Part shown: in pieces, positions 1-11,060 of the stretch
Layout: the number at the start of each line of letters is the position of its first letter
How positions within the stretch are numbered: the first letter of the stretch is position 1
NCBI RefSeq assembly: GCF_040412425.1
Contig: NC_089742.1
Location: 81,665,539 to 81,729,538, forward strand
DNA: 64,000 bases
Source: Macrobrachium rosenbergii
Lineage: Eukaryota; Arthropoda; Malacostraca; Decapoda; Palaemonidae
Direction of reading: 5' to 3'
Program-made: the position numbers and the translations under genes
Notes under the pieces: generated by a model
Database searches by the model: none
Told to the model about the DNA's origin: nothing
What the model saw: the letters and a program-made list of their open reading frames with translations, nothing else

Positions 1-885
1 TCGGAGTCATACGAAGGCGAGGAAAAGTTTTTCAAAAATTCACCAAAAATAGAAATTTTTGTACTAGAACTTTCCGTTTTGTTGCGAATAAAGGTAAATG
101 ATTGATTGTTACTAGAATGTAAAATTTTTAGCGTACAGTTGCGTTTTTGAGCATTTGGTCGAGTCGAAGTTGACGAATATTGAAATTTGTCACTTACCGT
201 GATTTAAGTAGAAAATATTACAAAACTTTGAAGGCTAAAAAAAATGACTATTTTTGTTGTATTCTACATGAAATTGCGCACATTTGATATATAATAACAC
301 TTTATGTAGCAGATAATATAAGCAGCTGAAAAAATTCTCGGCAAGTTGACTCAGAAATGACAGGATTTTCAGTGGAGTCCGGCGTGCGCGCCAGGAAAAT
401 TTTTTTCAAAAATTCACCAAAAATAGAAATTTTGTGCTAGAGACTTTCCATTTGTTGCAGAATAAAGGTAAATGATAGATTGTTACTAGATGCAAGAATT
501 TTGGCCTACAGTTGCGTTTTTGAGCATTTAGGTCGAGTCAAAGTTGACGAATGTTGCAAAATTTTGTCAGTTATCATTAGTTTAAATGAAAATGTTACAA
601 AACTGTGAAAGAGCTAAAAAAGAATGATTTATTTTTGTTGTATTCACCATGAGAGTGCGCACATTTTGATGTATAACACTTTATGTAATGAATAATATAA
701 AAGCGGCGAAAAAATTCACGACAAGGTGACTCAAAAGCATCAGGATTTTCAGCGAAGTCAGCTGTGTGTGGTGAAGGAAAAAGTTTTTCAAGTTACCATA
801 AATCGAAATATTATTGCTAGAGACTTTCCGTTTGTTTGCAAAATGAAAATTAAGGACTGAATATCACAGAATATTAGATTTTTTG
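1..885 (+). repeat. Tandem ~370-385 bp satellite units of copy A
   Basis: Two full units and a broken third one are visible. The landmark 'ctagaGACTTTCC' or a close variant recurs near 66, 438 and 818, and each unit carries a stretch like TTCACCAAAAATAGAAAT and a later AAAGTTGACGAA. The same unit fills the three non-autonomous copies at 13923, 37618 and 49542. The third unit stops at an (AT)n tract, so the array is truncated on the side facing the transposase. Confidence 0.85.
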
Positions 886-905
886 CTTACCCAAAAGACC
901 AAGTA

Positions 906-1030
<125 letters not shown>

Positions 1031-1289
1031 CACACATTCATACATACACACATATATAATTATATTGTTTTTTACTTTGTCTGAATACATAACTAAAAGG
1101 AGATGGTTGTGAAAAACTTTGTTTTTGCATAAAACGAAATAATATACAAACACCAATGGAGTACAGATATATAAAAACTTGTAATAAATATAAAACAAAA
1201 ATAAATTCAATACAGAATACTCACTCGTAATCCTGACTCTTCATTCATTCTTGTTTTCTCCCTCCTCCATTGAAGAGTCTTGCATTTTT

Positions 1290-2990
1290 TCCTCACGACA
1301 TGGCGAGGCACAAGCGGAGGAGAATCTGTATACTGCTGATGGGCGCACTTGGCTCCGCTGCGCCCTCGGTGTCGCTCGGATAGGGCGCACTCCAGTATAT
1401 AACCACAGTGTGGTACTTACCGGCTACCTCATCCAGACCTGCAAGTGCTACCTTGCAGGTGCGACAGGCGTACGGCTGTCTCTCCTTCTGCCATTCATAT
1501 GGCACCGGCACCGTTCTGTTTGCGCCTTCTATGAGCTCTAGCGTCTTGATCTCCTGGCTGCAGCCGACACACAGGGTCGACCTGACGGGACACTGGAATC
1601 AGGGAGGCGTGGCCCGGATCATCAAGGTTAGCTGACTTGGCAGAGAGGCGTCGGCAGGATCAGGAATTCTGAGGTTGGCCACCTACGCGACATCTGCCCC
1701 TTTCCTCTCGGAGCAAACTGGAGCTTCGGGGCAGGGCCGGCGTTGGAGGAAGCCACTCCTCTGGGTTGAGTTTAGCAGAGGCATTCCCAGCCACCTCAAG
1801 AGCGCTGGATGTGGAGTCGGCACCTCGGCGTCGAATTATACCCACGGTAAAGGATGTAGGCATTCTGGAGGCCAGCTGAAGAGGAGGTATTTGTGAACTT
1901 CTGTGTCCACCTCCTGGTTCTCCTGGCGAAGGATAATACTGGATGGAAGTTGATCAAAGAGATCCAACTCCTCCCATGTACCCTGTTGCAGTGCCGGTAT
2001 TGAGTGGGGCGCTGGACAGAAACTCCTCATATGTAACTGAAGCCCTGCCAACTGTTCTTCGGCTGAATGACCTCTACTTGGATGGGCTCATGACTCGTTG
2101 TAATCATGGGTACGAGTCGGACCCCTTCAACAGATGACGAACATCTCCTTCGCCGCCACTCTGTCTCTCCTCTTGCCAGATGTTGCGGGTGGCTATGAAA
2201 CCTCTGCGAGGACATTGGGCCCCCACGCACCAACCGAAGGGTACCACTAGCGATGCCCCTGCTTCATACAGTTCCTGGGCCAGGGATGCGAATTATAATA
2301 ATTATCCATAAACAGGTGGTATCCTGGTTACGAGCTTGATTCGGGCAAACCGGTGTCACCCAGCGTGGAGAAGACCCCAGAATACACCAAGAAGTCCCAC
2401 GGCGTATCCAGTGTTGAAAACTTCCCGTAATGAAAAATAACACACCATATTTCTTTGGCTTCTTGGGGTTTGTACACTTTTATACTTAGACGCCCTTTGT
2501 ATGGCATCATACCTCATCCAAAGAAAGGTTCTTGGAAGGAACCACGAGTGCTGGATTCACGAATGAACTCCAACACTGGGCGGACTAAGATGAGGCGGTC
2601 GGGAGTTATTCGAGAATTATAGCCCTTGGTTGAAAGAAGCGTTGAAATACCTGTCCATCGCCAGGAAACTATCACGAGGCAATGCGGGCATTGAGGCGTG
2701 CAAAAATTCGCCTCAATATTGCCTGACGTCGGCAGCAGGCATCATTCCAAATGTGGAGCCCAAAATATCGCCATGTCTGGCGAGATTGCAGCCCACGCCA
2801 GCGTCACGACAACATCGTCTGCAGTTCCTCACAGCAGTACCCAGTAATCTGCCGTCTCGCAACAAGGTTCAGCAATTCCCAGCGTCAGGAAGAAGCTGAA
2901 TGAACCCCAGTGTAGTGGAGGCACAGGGGCCGGTCAGTCCAGGTGCTGCCGTGAATGGGTGCATGTTGCCAGGTGGGGTGGGGTCCTCAA
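1290..2990 (-). pseudogene. piggyBac-type transposase, decayed
   Basis: Reading the minus strand from high to low coordinates gives the piggyBac order in broken frames. There is an N-terminal stretch like FTAAPGLTGP near 2960, then LPRDSFLAMDRYFN near 2680, DRLILVRPVLEFIRES near 2600, and the hallmark LDE followed by MMPYKGRLSIKVYKP near 2510. HLFMDNYYNS with the second catalytic Asp is near 2310, MITTSHEPI near 2100, and a C-terminal cysteine-rich finger with CRTCKVAL and KYHTV near 1420. Frameshifts fall between LDE and MMPYKGR and between later blocks. The third catalytic Asp, expected before MITTSHE, reads as Gly. Family knowledge: piggyBac transposases are about 550-600 residues with a DDD triad and a C-terminal zinc finger. 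The gene cannot make an active enzyme. The open frames on the opposite strand here are shadows. Confidence 0.85.
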
Positions 2991-3891
2991 CCACCCCTCA
3001 TCGCACCGGACGAATGGCCTTCACGAGCTGCGCGGCGTTGGGCCTGCGGGTCTGCGCTCGCGCGCAGCATCACCTGCGATCTTCGCACTCCCACATTTAG
3101 CCTGGGCCATCTCCTTCCCTGGCACCGGTCTCGTCCCACCAGCCACAATCGAGGCATCACTCCTCCTCCAACTCAGACTCTCCCTCAAATGCCTTCAAAA
3201 CCACTAAATTCTAATTCACTTTCTCCTGTGGATCCCGTACGGACATTGAGGCAAATACTCATCATCACTGACATCCAGGCGTGATGTCCTCACCCAGCAG
3301 ATGACCAACTGCCACGAAATCAGGACTTCCACCTGCCAGTCAGGCTCGACAAGTATTCGTCTGTGTCCTTTTTGTTGGAGGCCTCCCAAATGTTTTCAGA
3401 TGCCCCTCAGACACCCCTGATGCTTCCTAGGGGTTGTAAAAGGCACGGGATGTGGTCCTGGGTCAGATTTGGTCACACGTGTGCGAACAACACGGCGCTG
3501 AGAAGCTGGGTCACTTTGGCTGCTGGGTCCTTCTCCAGCATCCCAGTCTAAAACTCGCCCACACGCTCACTACCGACAGGCAGTATGCGCTTTCACGGTC
3601 CTGACGGCTTTGTGACATCTCTGCAAACGTCCTGTTGGAGCACGAACACGCAAACACTCGCCAAAGTTCTGCAAAACACAATTGTGTCAAAAAATCGCTC
3701 CCGCAAGGTCCGACGCTGATGCTATCTGGTGCGAGAAGGAGGGAATTCGCGCATGCGCGTCTGGGTGATGCTTATAAACAAAACAACAGCTTGATCCGTG
3801 AACTCCCAGCATCCCTCAAGGCGCGATTTGAAACCTTCCGCAAACTAGGCCTATAATTATTTTTCCGCGAATATTTAAAAAAAGCATTTTC

Positions 3892-3956
3892 AGTTGACGT
3901 ATGCTACATCCACTTGGCATACGACAGACAATTTTAGTCGACGTATGGTACGTCCA
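3892..3956 (+). repeat. Subterminal direct repeats at the right end of copy A
   Basis: Two ~21-bp direct repeats, agttgacgtatgctacatcc (3892) and tagtcgacgtatggtacgtc (3935), sit just inside the right terminal repeat. The same pair is found at the right ends of the copies at 13923, 39847 and 51731 but not at the opposite ends. Inference: candidate transposase binding sites. Confidence 0.6.
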
Positions 3957-3975
3957 TTAAGCGTTAAAGGGTTAA

Positions 3976-4869
3976 GATGATAACTCTAAAGTGATTTGGA
4001 ACTCTAAAGTGATTTAGACAGGAACTTGATGTGGTCCAGCAATGGGAAATATTCTGTTAAACCTCGCCCTTAGTGCTGGGTCCGATCTCAACAGACTGGT
4101 AACCCCTACAGCACTATGAGGAAAGGTAGGTCTGTCAGGGGAGCTGCCTTAAAGGCAGCAATATTGCTCCTTCCCTTTTAAGGGGCTCCTGGACAGAGGA
4201 AACTCATCTTGAATGAATTTTAAGTTTTCCGTACTGTGAAAGAAATCCAAAACCTTCAACCTTTGGCGGTAAAAACAAATAGCAAAACTAAATTCAATAA
4301 GGATTCAACCTTGACCCAATTTGATTCCTTTATTGGAAATGACAATTGGTCAAGATTCTTAATATCAAAAAATTAAAATCCCATTTAATCACTAAGACTT
4401 GACGACTACCTGTTAAGCACACTCAACTGCTGAAATGACTTTCAGATAATAAAAAACAAGACATAGTTGAATGAAGAAACAATAAAAAATCAATGTGAAT
4501 TAACTTGCAATATAATCTACAGATGCCTCAAAATTTAAAGCAAGAAAACATGACAATGAACAGTGTACAAGAAACATACTGCCCAATAATGAAGATGAAC
4601 TAATGAAAAAACTATTTTAAAACTTAAAATATTATATAGTAAAGTGCAAAACTGTCAAATTTATGCTATTCCAAGCAGGAAAAATCAAATTTAAATCACT
4701 ATGATCTTCCACTGAAAATAAACATGGACCAAAATAGCGAAGTAAAACCATCTAAACCCAAAATCTCAGTGCAAAAACTGAAGTAAATTTGGACACAGCA
4801 GTATAACGCCATAGAAGCTCTAGATGTATACTGTGGATCAAATGATTACACAACAAAATGGAACCGTGG
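3976..4869. other. Unassigned AT-rich stretch
   Basis: I see no coding region, terminal repeat or known repeat here. There is a short pyrimidine/purine-rich block around 4140-4200 without recognisable structure. Confidence 0.5.
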
Positions 4870-5165
4870 TGAACCCCATAAAGGGGTAGTGCTGTCAGTG
4901 GACCTCGTCCAGTGCACTGTAGGCATTACTTAAGGTTCCATGCAGCGTCCCTTTGGCCCCTAGCCGCCACTCCTTTCATTCCTTTTACTGTACCTCCATT
5001 CATATTCTGTCTTCCATTTTACTTTTCACCCTCTCCTAACAATTGTTTCATAGTGCAAATGCAAAGTTTTCCTCCTGTTACACCTTTCAAACCTCTTACT
5101 CTCAAGTTTTCTTTTAGCGCTGAATAACCTCATAGGTCCCAGTGCTTGGCCTTCCAGCCTAAATT
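4870..5165 (+). repeat. Interspersed SINE-like repeat (decapod type)
   Basis: The sequence from the AGTGCACTGTAGGCATTACT block through CGCTGAATAACCTCATAGGT to CAGTGCTTGGCCTTCCAGCC matches, from memory, a repeat common in decapod transcripts. It ends in a tail of TTTTATATTCTA type. I cannot see target duplications. The call rests on recall, so confidence is moderate. Confidence 0.45.
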
Positions 5166-5254
5166 TTATATTCTAACTGTGGTGAACCAACGTGAATAAA
5201 ACTTGGTCAGAATCAAAATCTGGTGTTTGCATTATATATTAAACACAAAATTGA

Positions 5255-5720
5255 AATTATTTCAAGACAGAACTGGAATGTACATAAGAGAAGCAAACCT
5301 GGAACTGAAGGTAGTGTAACAGTAAAAATAAAAAAAATAAATACAACAAAGAGGAACTGGTGAACAGCTGTGAATAAAATGTGGTTAGAATCACTACAAA
5401 ATCAAGTGTGCACATTATATATACAACACAGATTTAAAAATATTTCTAGATAGAACTGGAATGTCCATAAGAGATGCAAACATGGAACTGAAAGTAGAGG
5501 GTAAACAAAAAAAACCCTTGGAATGTCCATAAGGGAGGCAAAAAAAAGAAAAAAATAACTTTACAGATAACAAATAATACATAAAACACAGAATTAAAAA
5601 TATTTCTAGATAGAACTGGAATGTCCATAAGAGATGCAAACATGGAACTGAAAGTAGAGGGTAGACAAAAAACCTCTTGGAATGTCCATAAAAAAAAAGT
5701 ACTTTATAGATAACAAATAA
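5255..5720. repeat. Tandem ~160-183 bp repeat, about 3 copies
   Basis: The block AGAACTGGAATGTCCATAAG recurs at 5453 and 5613 (160-bp spacing), with a diverged copy at 5270. Each is followed by GATGCAAACATGGAACTGAA or a variant. The overlapping minus-strand open frames simply repeat this unit. Confidence 0.75.
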
Positions 5721-5974
5721 TGTACAAAAAAATAATACATAATAAAAGGGAATGTAAAGAAATAAACTGATTTTATTACGTGTATTTTACCTTGATCACC
5801 CAAAGACGCTGGCGGAGGTGGAGCAGCTAGACATACGGGCTACTGAGTGTCTCTGTGAGTACGGAGGGTGGTGGTGGGAGGGAGGAGATTGGCAGGGGAG
5901 GTTTTTTCACATTGTGCTCTATCGCTGACTTAACTTACTTGCTACACACTTACTACTGCATTGCTAAATTTAAC

Positions 5975-6550
5975 AAGTTCCTCATTGGTTGGGTTGGTAC
6001 CGTTCCCGGCTAGCACTCTGCTGGGCCTGTGTTCGATTCTCCGACTGGCCAATGAAGTTAAGTTAAGTATATCTTAGTTTAACCAGACCACTGAGCTGGT
6101 TAACAACTCTCCTAGGGCTGGCCCGAAGGATTAGACTTATTTTTACGTGGCTAAGAACCTACTGGTTACTTAGCAACGGGACCTACAGCTTATTGTGGAA
6201 TCCGAACCACATTATGACGAGAAATGAATTTCTATCACCAGAAATAAATTCCTCTAATTCTTCTTTGGCGGCTCAGAGAGTCGAACGCTGGGCCAACAGC
6301 ATGCCAGTCGAAAGCTCTACCACTCCTCCAAAGAAGAACTACTGGCCAATGAAGAATTAGAGAAATTTATTTCTGGTGATAGAAATTAATTTCTCGTTAT
6401 AATGTGGTTTGGATTCCACAATAAGCTGTAGGTACTGTTGCTAGGTAACCAATTGGTTCTTAGCCATGTAAAATAAATCTAATCCTTCAGGCCAGCCCTA
6501 GGAGAGTTGTTAATCAGCTCAGTGGTTTGGTTAAACTAAGGTATACTTAT
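5975..6550 (+). repeat. tRNA-headed SINE (outer), interrupted
   Basis: A tRNA-like head with an A-box-like GGGTTGGTACC (5991) and a B-box-like TGTTCGATTC (6030) is joined to a body containing GTGGTTTGGATTCCACAATA, GGCCAGCCCTAGGAGAG and a tail of GGTATACTTA type. It is flanked by a 10-bp target duplication, taaatttaac, at 5965-5974 and 6551-6560. A second SINE is inserted at 6058-6340, so the body resumes at 6341. Confidence 0.75.
6058..6340 (-). repeat. tRNA-headed SINE (inner) inserted in the outer SINE
   Basis: This minus-strand copy has the same body as its host SINE but a different tRNA-like head: A box around TGGTAGAGCTTTCG and B box around GCGTTCGACTC, at about 6280-6330. It is bracketed by a perfect 14-bp duplication, ACTGGCCAATGAAG, at 6044-6057 and 6341-6354, which is the expected target-site duplication of L1-type retroposition. 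The two SINEs form a long inverted repeat. Confidence 0.8.
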
Positions 6551-6733
6551 TAAATTTAACTTGCACACAACGTATGCTACACTTATCGCTAAACTTAATG
6601 GCTACTTTTTTTATTTTCAATCTTCTTCTTCCCTGACTTTTGCCTTTTTGCCACACTTTCCACGCTTTCACGCGCAGTGCGTATCACTAAAAACCTGTCC
6701 AAGGTGGTTTGTTTCTTCCTGTCTCAAAATTTT

Positions 6734-8603
6734 TCAAAAATGAGCTAGGCAAGTGTCATTAAACAGTTCCAACGCACGACCTGTTGCAACTTTTTCATTG
6801 TGTTTCTTTTCAATAAACACTACAATTTTCTCCCACATTCCCAACACTTCCTTAATCTCACTTGTAGCAACCTCCTCCGACACTTGCTCCTTTTCCTCCT
6901 CCAAAACCTGCAAAGCCTCTGTATGCTGCTGCTGCTGATGTAGCTCCTTTAATTCCTCCGTTGTCAGTTCCTTGGTGTGCTCCTCGATGAGGTCATCGTC
7001 TTCTTCATCCACTTCCAGGACCATGGACTTTCCGAGGGACACGATATTCTCCACCCCTTGATCTTCAGGTTCGAATCCTTCAAAGTCCTGTTTGGACACA
7101 ACCTCACGCCACAGCTTCCATGTACAGTTTAAGGTTCTCCTTGTAACACCCTGCCAGGCCATGTTGATAATTTTGGGCAGGTAGTGATCCTTTCAGACCT
7201 CTTGAAGAATAAGGTTTGTGGCCTCCGTACTCAAAGCAGCACTTGAACAGGTGCTTGGTGAAGAGCTTTTTGAAATTTGAACTCGCCTGCTGGTCCATGG
7301 GCTGCAGGATATGGGTGGTGTTGGGTGGAAGGAAGAGGACCTTGATAAACTTTAATTCTTCGTAGATGTTGTCTGTGAGGGTTGGTGGCTGCAAGGGAGC
7401 GTTGTTGAGGGTGAGAAGGGTTTTCAGGGGTAAGTTATTTGTGGTGAGGTAATTCTTGATGGTAGGACCAACAACCACGTTTACATACTGGATGAAGATA
7501 TCCCTGGTGACCCACTCCTTTGAGTTTGCTCCCCACATAACCTGGGGGTTTCCAAGTGATATATGAGTAACAGCTTAAGTTTGCAGTCACCATCCGCATT
7601 TGCGCACAGCGTGAGGGTTAACCTATCCTTCATAGGGGTTTGTGGCCAGGCAAGCTTTTCTCCTCTGCCGTTTTATAGGCCCTCCTCGGCATCTTTTTCC
7701 AGAAGACGCCCTGTTTAGTCACAGTTGAAAACTTGCTGGGCGACCTATCCTTCTGCTTCTCAAAGTTCGGCAAATCTTTTAACAAATTCTTCAGCTGCCT
7801 TCACATCAGAGCTTGCTGCCTCACCATGTTTGACAACGGAGTGAATGCCAGTCCTCTTCAAAATTATCAAACCAGCCCCAACTGGCTTTGAATGACTTTT
7901 CTGATGCCTTGTCTATCGATGCTCCCAGTGTCTTCCTCAAAATCTGCATAGATGTATTGTGCCGTCTCACAGATGATGCTCTCCATCACAGTACAGTAAA
8001 CCCCCCGTATTCGTGGATTTCTCTGTGGAACGTATCTACCATTATTAGCGGAATATTCGCCCATTGGCGGTATTTTTCACTGAGAAATATTCACTAATTA
8101 CTATATTTTCATATTTTCATGACTAAATGCACTTTTTGTGATAAAACTATTAAAATACTCAGGTGTAAGCATTTTTTAGAGTTTTTTTTGTGTTTAAACT
8201 ATCAAAATTGGCAGTTCTAAGTGTTTTTAGAGGGGTTTTAAGTATTTGTGGATTTTAGCTATTTCGGGGTGTGCGCACGCGCGGTACGCATCACCAGCAA
8301 ATACGGGTAGTTTACTGTATCTCCTGCAAGCTGCTTGTCATTCAGCCACAGCAACAACTCCATCTCTTCATGGGCAGAGATCCGGAGCTTTGAAATAATC
8401 TTAAGCTCTTGGCTTGCGTTATAGCCTTTATCAACTCCTTGTGCTTCAAAATCGTAGAGATTGTAGTAGTCTGGTCGTAATGCTTCACCAAGTCCGTAAC
8501 ACACACCTTGATTGTGTTTTTCTATGATTTCATACTTCGTATCCAAGGTAATCAGCCTTTTATCCTCAGCACTGGTCTTAACACTCACTTTCTTAGGACC
8601 CAT
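6734..8603 (-). pseudogene. Tigger/pogo-type transposase A, broken
   Basis: The frame begins with ATG at 8603 (MGPKKVSVK) and runs into an N-terminal DNA-binding region. It is interrupted by a MITE at 7994-8317 and continues with VMESIICETAQYIYADFEED. Further on come FNCD near 7745 (first catalytic Asp, followed at once by a stop), LLTLNNAPLQPPTL near 7420 (second Asp changed to Asn) and HILQPMDQ near 7310 (third Asp present). The C-terminal part from about 7160 is Glu-rich and ends at 6734. Frameshifts occur near 7540 and 7110. Known: Tigger transposases have a CENP-B-like N-terminus and a DDD core, cutting and pasting at TA. The right terminal repeat reads CAGTCAAACCTTGACTTATG from 8891 leftwards next to TA. 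I could not place the left terminus. Confidence 0.85.
7994..8317. mobile_element. Pogo/Tigger-type MITE inside transposase A
   Basis: The ends are CAGTAAACCCCCCGTATTCG and the inverted CAAATACGGGTAGTTTACTG, flanked by TA at 7992-7993 and 8318-8319. It is 324 bp long and non-coding. Relatives with the same ends lie at 32739, 35250 and 55809. Removing it with one TA kept makes the surrounding transposase frame continuous. Confidence 0.9.
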
Positions 8604-8890
8604 GGTGAAAACCAAGAAATATTCCAAAATACAGGGTACAGCGAGAAAACAGAGAGAAATGCTACAAGATTCTGCAGAGATTGCCTGCATGGCAACATAA
8701 CCACACGAACTGAACTGGACTGCTTGGCTAGGCATTTTGGTGCTGGCAATGGCAGATGCATTGGAAGATGGTGTCTCCCAGGCTCATAGCTCAAATCTCA
8801 GCTCACTTCTTAAAGCAAAAAATTGCTCATGTGCCAGCTTACATCTCAGAAAACTTGTATGTTGGTTCACTCATAAGTCAAGGTTTGACT

Positions 8891-9217
8891 GTAATTTGTA
8901 TTTTTCCTAACTATACAAACCTGAGGTCTTTACATAAGGATGGATGGATGTATGTATGATATTTAGGGCAAAAGCCCAGGCACTGGGGTCAACTTTTCAT
9001 AAGGAATATGCTTCAGCACAGCTGGAAATGGTCGTTTAACTTTTAAACAAGGTGGCTGTATAGTTAACTACCATCCGACTGGTGGGAGTCCTGCCCACCC
9101 AGACGGTAACCATTCACTTTGCCTTTCGTCCCAGGTATCAGAATGAGGGGTGGCATGAGGTGGGGCATTTAACTGTAAAGACCTCAGGTTTGTATAGTTA
9201 GGAAAAATACAAATTAC
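8891..9217. mobile_element. Inverted-repeat terminus, probably DIRS-like
   Basis: The arms 8891-8934 and 9174-9217 are near-perfect inverted repeats of 44 bp containing TTGTATTTTTCCTAACTATA. A further partial arm begins at 9236. The neighbouring minus-strand sequence to 10572 holds a tyrosine-recombinase remnant. Known: DIRS elements have inverted terminal repeats instead of direct LTRs. Inference: this is the terminal region of that element. A stand-alone fold-back MITE is the alternative. Confidence 0.55.
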
Positions 9218-9281
9218 TTTTAAAATCTGTCATTTGTTCCTATACAAAATACAAACTTGTCAGTCTTTACATAAGGAAGGC

Positions 9282-10572
9282 TTATTTCCTTGGAGGGAGG
9301 AATCTGAGTAAGTCTCTGAACTGACTGGTAGTTCGCCACACCTGGGTCTTCTTCCTGGTCGAGTAGATCAAGGAAGAGGGCCGTGCCTCTGACATGTTGA
9401 ACGGAGTATGGAACTGCATGTTCAACTGTAAAGACTTCTGGGCCTTTTCAAATGTATGAGTTGTAAGCAACATCATTTGAAAAGGGGCTAGGTTGAGTCT
9501 GAGTGTCAGAGACAATAAAGCAATGTGTAAGCATTGGGTTTGTTTTATTGCCAGGACCTCTCTCTCTCCTTGCTAGAGAGGGCAGGACTTGCTCTTATAC
9601 ATCTATAGTATATATATAATAGAATGGAATTCAGTTGTAAATCTCACCTGCATCAGTGCCCGTTCCAGCTTGTGACAGCTCATTACCTACCCTCTGCCTG
9701 CAGGAAGGTTGAAGAGAAGGGGAGGGGAGGTCAGTCACCCACACACACTCTTTCGCAATCAAACACCTTAGGTGAGATGCTACCTGTCCTCTAGAGGAGC
9801 TGGGTAAACTACACAACTTGTTAAGCAGCCACCACAGGAACCAAGGAAAGAGTCCAAGGACTTGTGGGTAATGTCCCAAAGGCAAAAGGACGTGAAGATG
9901 GTCTGGTGTGACCGTATACCCCTGCCTTCAATACCCAAGGAACTAAGATTCTTCCTGAATGCAAGGGACAGACCAATGCCCCTGACTTCGTGAGTATGCC
10001 TATTTGATCACCTCACGAAGCCAGAAAGAGACTGTGTTCTTGGACACCTCTTTCTTAGTCGAGCCAATACTAACAAAGAGTCATTGACACTCAGGCTGGA
10101 GATGTCGAGTCTTCTTAAGCTAGTAGTACTGCAGCACTCTGACAGGACAGAGTAGTATTTTGTCTGGATCATTAGCAACAAAGTCCTCTAAGGAGGGGAT
10201 AGTAAAGGACTGACGGATTCTGAGTCTTCGTTGCAAAACCCAGGGCAAAATAGAGTGTAACTGATCCCCATCCCCTTGAGGGTCAGAGCCGTCTGACAAC
10301 TCTTGTAAAGGCTTGTATAGTGCACAAGTCAAGCTCCTAAGAATGGGAGTCACATCCCACTCAAGGGGCCGGAGTTTCCTGGGAGGGCAAGACCCTTCAA
10401 AGCCTTTGTCAGTAGAGAAATCTCCAGTGAGGAGGAGATATCCACACCTTTCAGGCGTAGAACTGGACCCAGGGTTTCTTTGTGGGGCTGTTAAACTTAA
10501 TACCCAAACTAAGTGCTGTTTTCTCATTTTCTGATTGTTGTTGGGATGAAAAGTTGCAGAAATTGGATTCAT
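9282..10572 (-). pseudogene. DIRS-like tyrosine recombinase remnant
   Basis: Minus-strand frames contain LRPLEWDVTPILRSLTCALY, then a stretch ending in ILLCPVRVLQYY (about 10120-10170). This resembles the CPVRAL.Y block of DIRS-type tyrosine recombinases, which follows PWDL..VL..L. Downstream broken frames contain NTVSFWLREVIK (near 10020) and LGLFPWFLWW (near 9840), in the place of the C-terminal catalytic region. I do not see the full R-H-R-Y set, and stops and shifts are frequent. Around 9282-9885 the frames are open but unrecognised. The reading as DIRS fits the inverted repeats at 8891-9217. Confidence 0.6.
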
Positions 10573-10619
10573 CTATCTCTTTCCATGTTGAACTGTTGAT
10601 TAGTGAGTATAATGTCAAA

Positions 10620-11060
10620 GCGTAATCTTCAGGCTTTTGGGTCATAAAAATAAAAAATAAGAAAATACAGTAAAAATATAAATGAGAACAGCACAAAATA
10701 TAAATTAAAAAAATCATAAGTGTAACTACATGAACCAAAGCAAGCTGTAGCAAGTTCTCCGATGCCAGCAAATGATCTTGTGCATTAGTACATACCTACG
10801 CATGCAACTGTGTTTATCTTTGGGGTTGTAAAAATACAAATGAGAATAGCATAAAATATAAATAAAAAAATTGTAAGTGTAATAACACAAACCAAAACAA
10901 GCTGTAGGAAGTTCTCTGATGCCAGCAAATGAGTTTGTGCATTTTTATGTACCCTATGCACATGATGGTGATTATTTTTGGGTTGTAAAAGTAAAAATGA
11001 GAAAATAGTAAAAATATAAATGAGAATAGCATAGAACATATAAAAAAGACCCAAGATGAA
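10620..11060 (-). repeat. Tandem ~190-bp repeat family, minus orientation
   Basis: Two to three units run on the minus strand, with recurrent pieces TTTGCTGGCATCAGAGAACT and TATGCTATTCTCATTTGTAT. Relatives on the plus strand are at about 42350-42540, 53050-53310 and 54040-54370, where they are joined to (GA)n tracts. The local open frames repeat the unit and are not genes. Confidence 0.65.

Noticed and set aside
1251..3284. Plus-strand open frames of 60-110 codons in a GC-rich stretch
   Set aside because: They are shadows of the decayed piggyBac transposase on the minus strand, whose family motifs are visible in order. The GC richness is that of the transposon.
5415..5803. Overlapping minus-strand frames with repeated FQFHVCISYGHSS
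   Set aside because: The repetition comes from a tandem DNA repeat of 160 bp; there is no protein family match.
5980..6050. Possible functional tRNA gene
   Set aside because: Only A- and B-box-like pieces are present, the cloverleaf is incomplete, and the sequence runs straight into a SINE body with target duplications.
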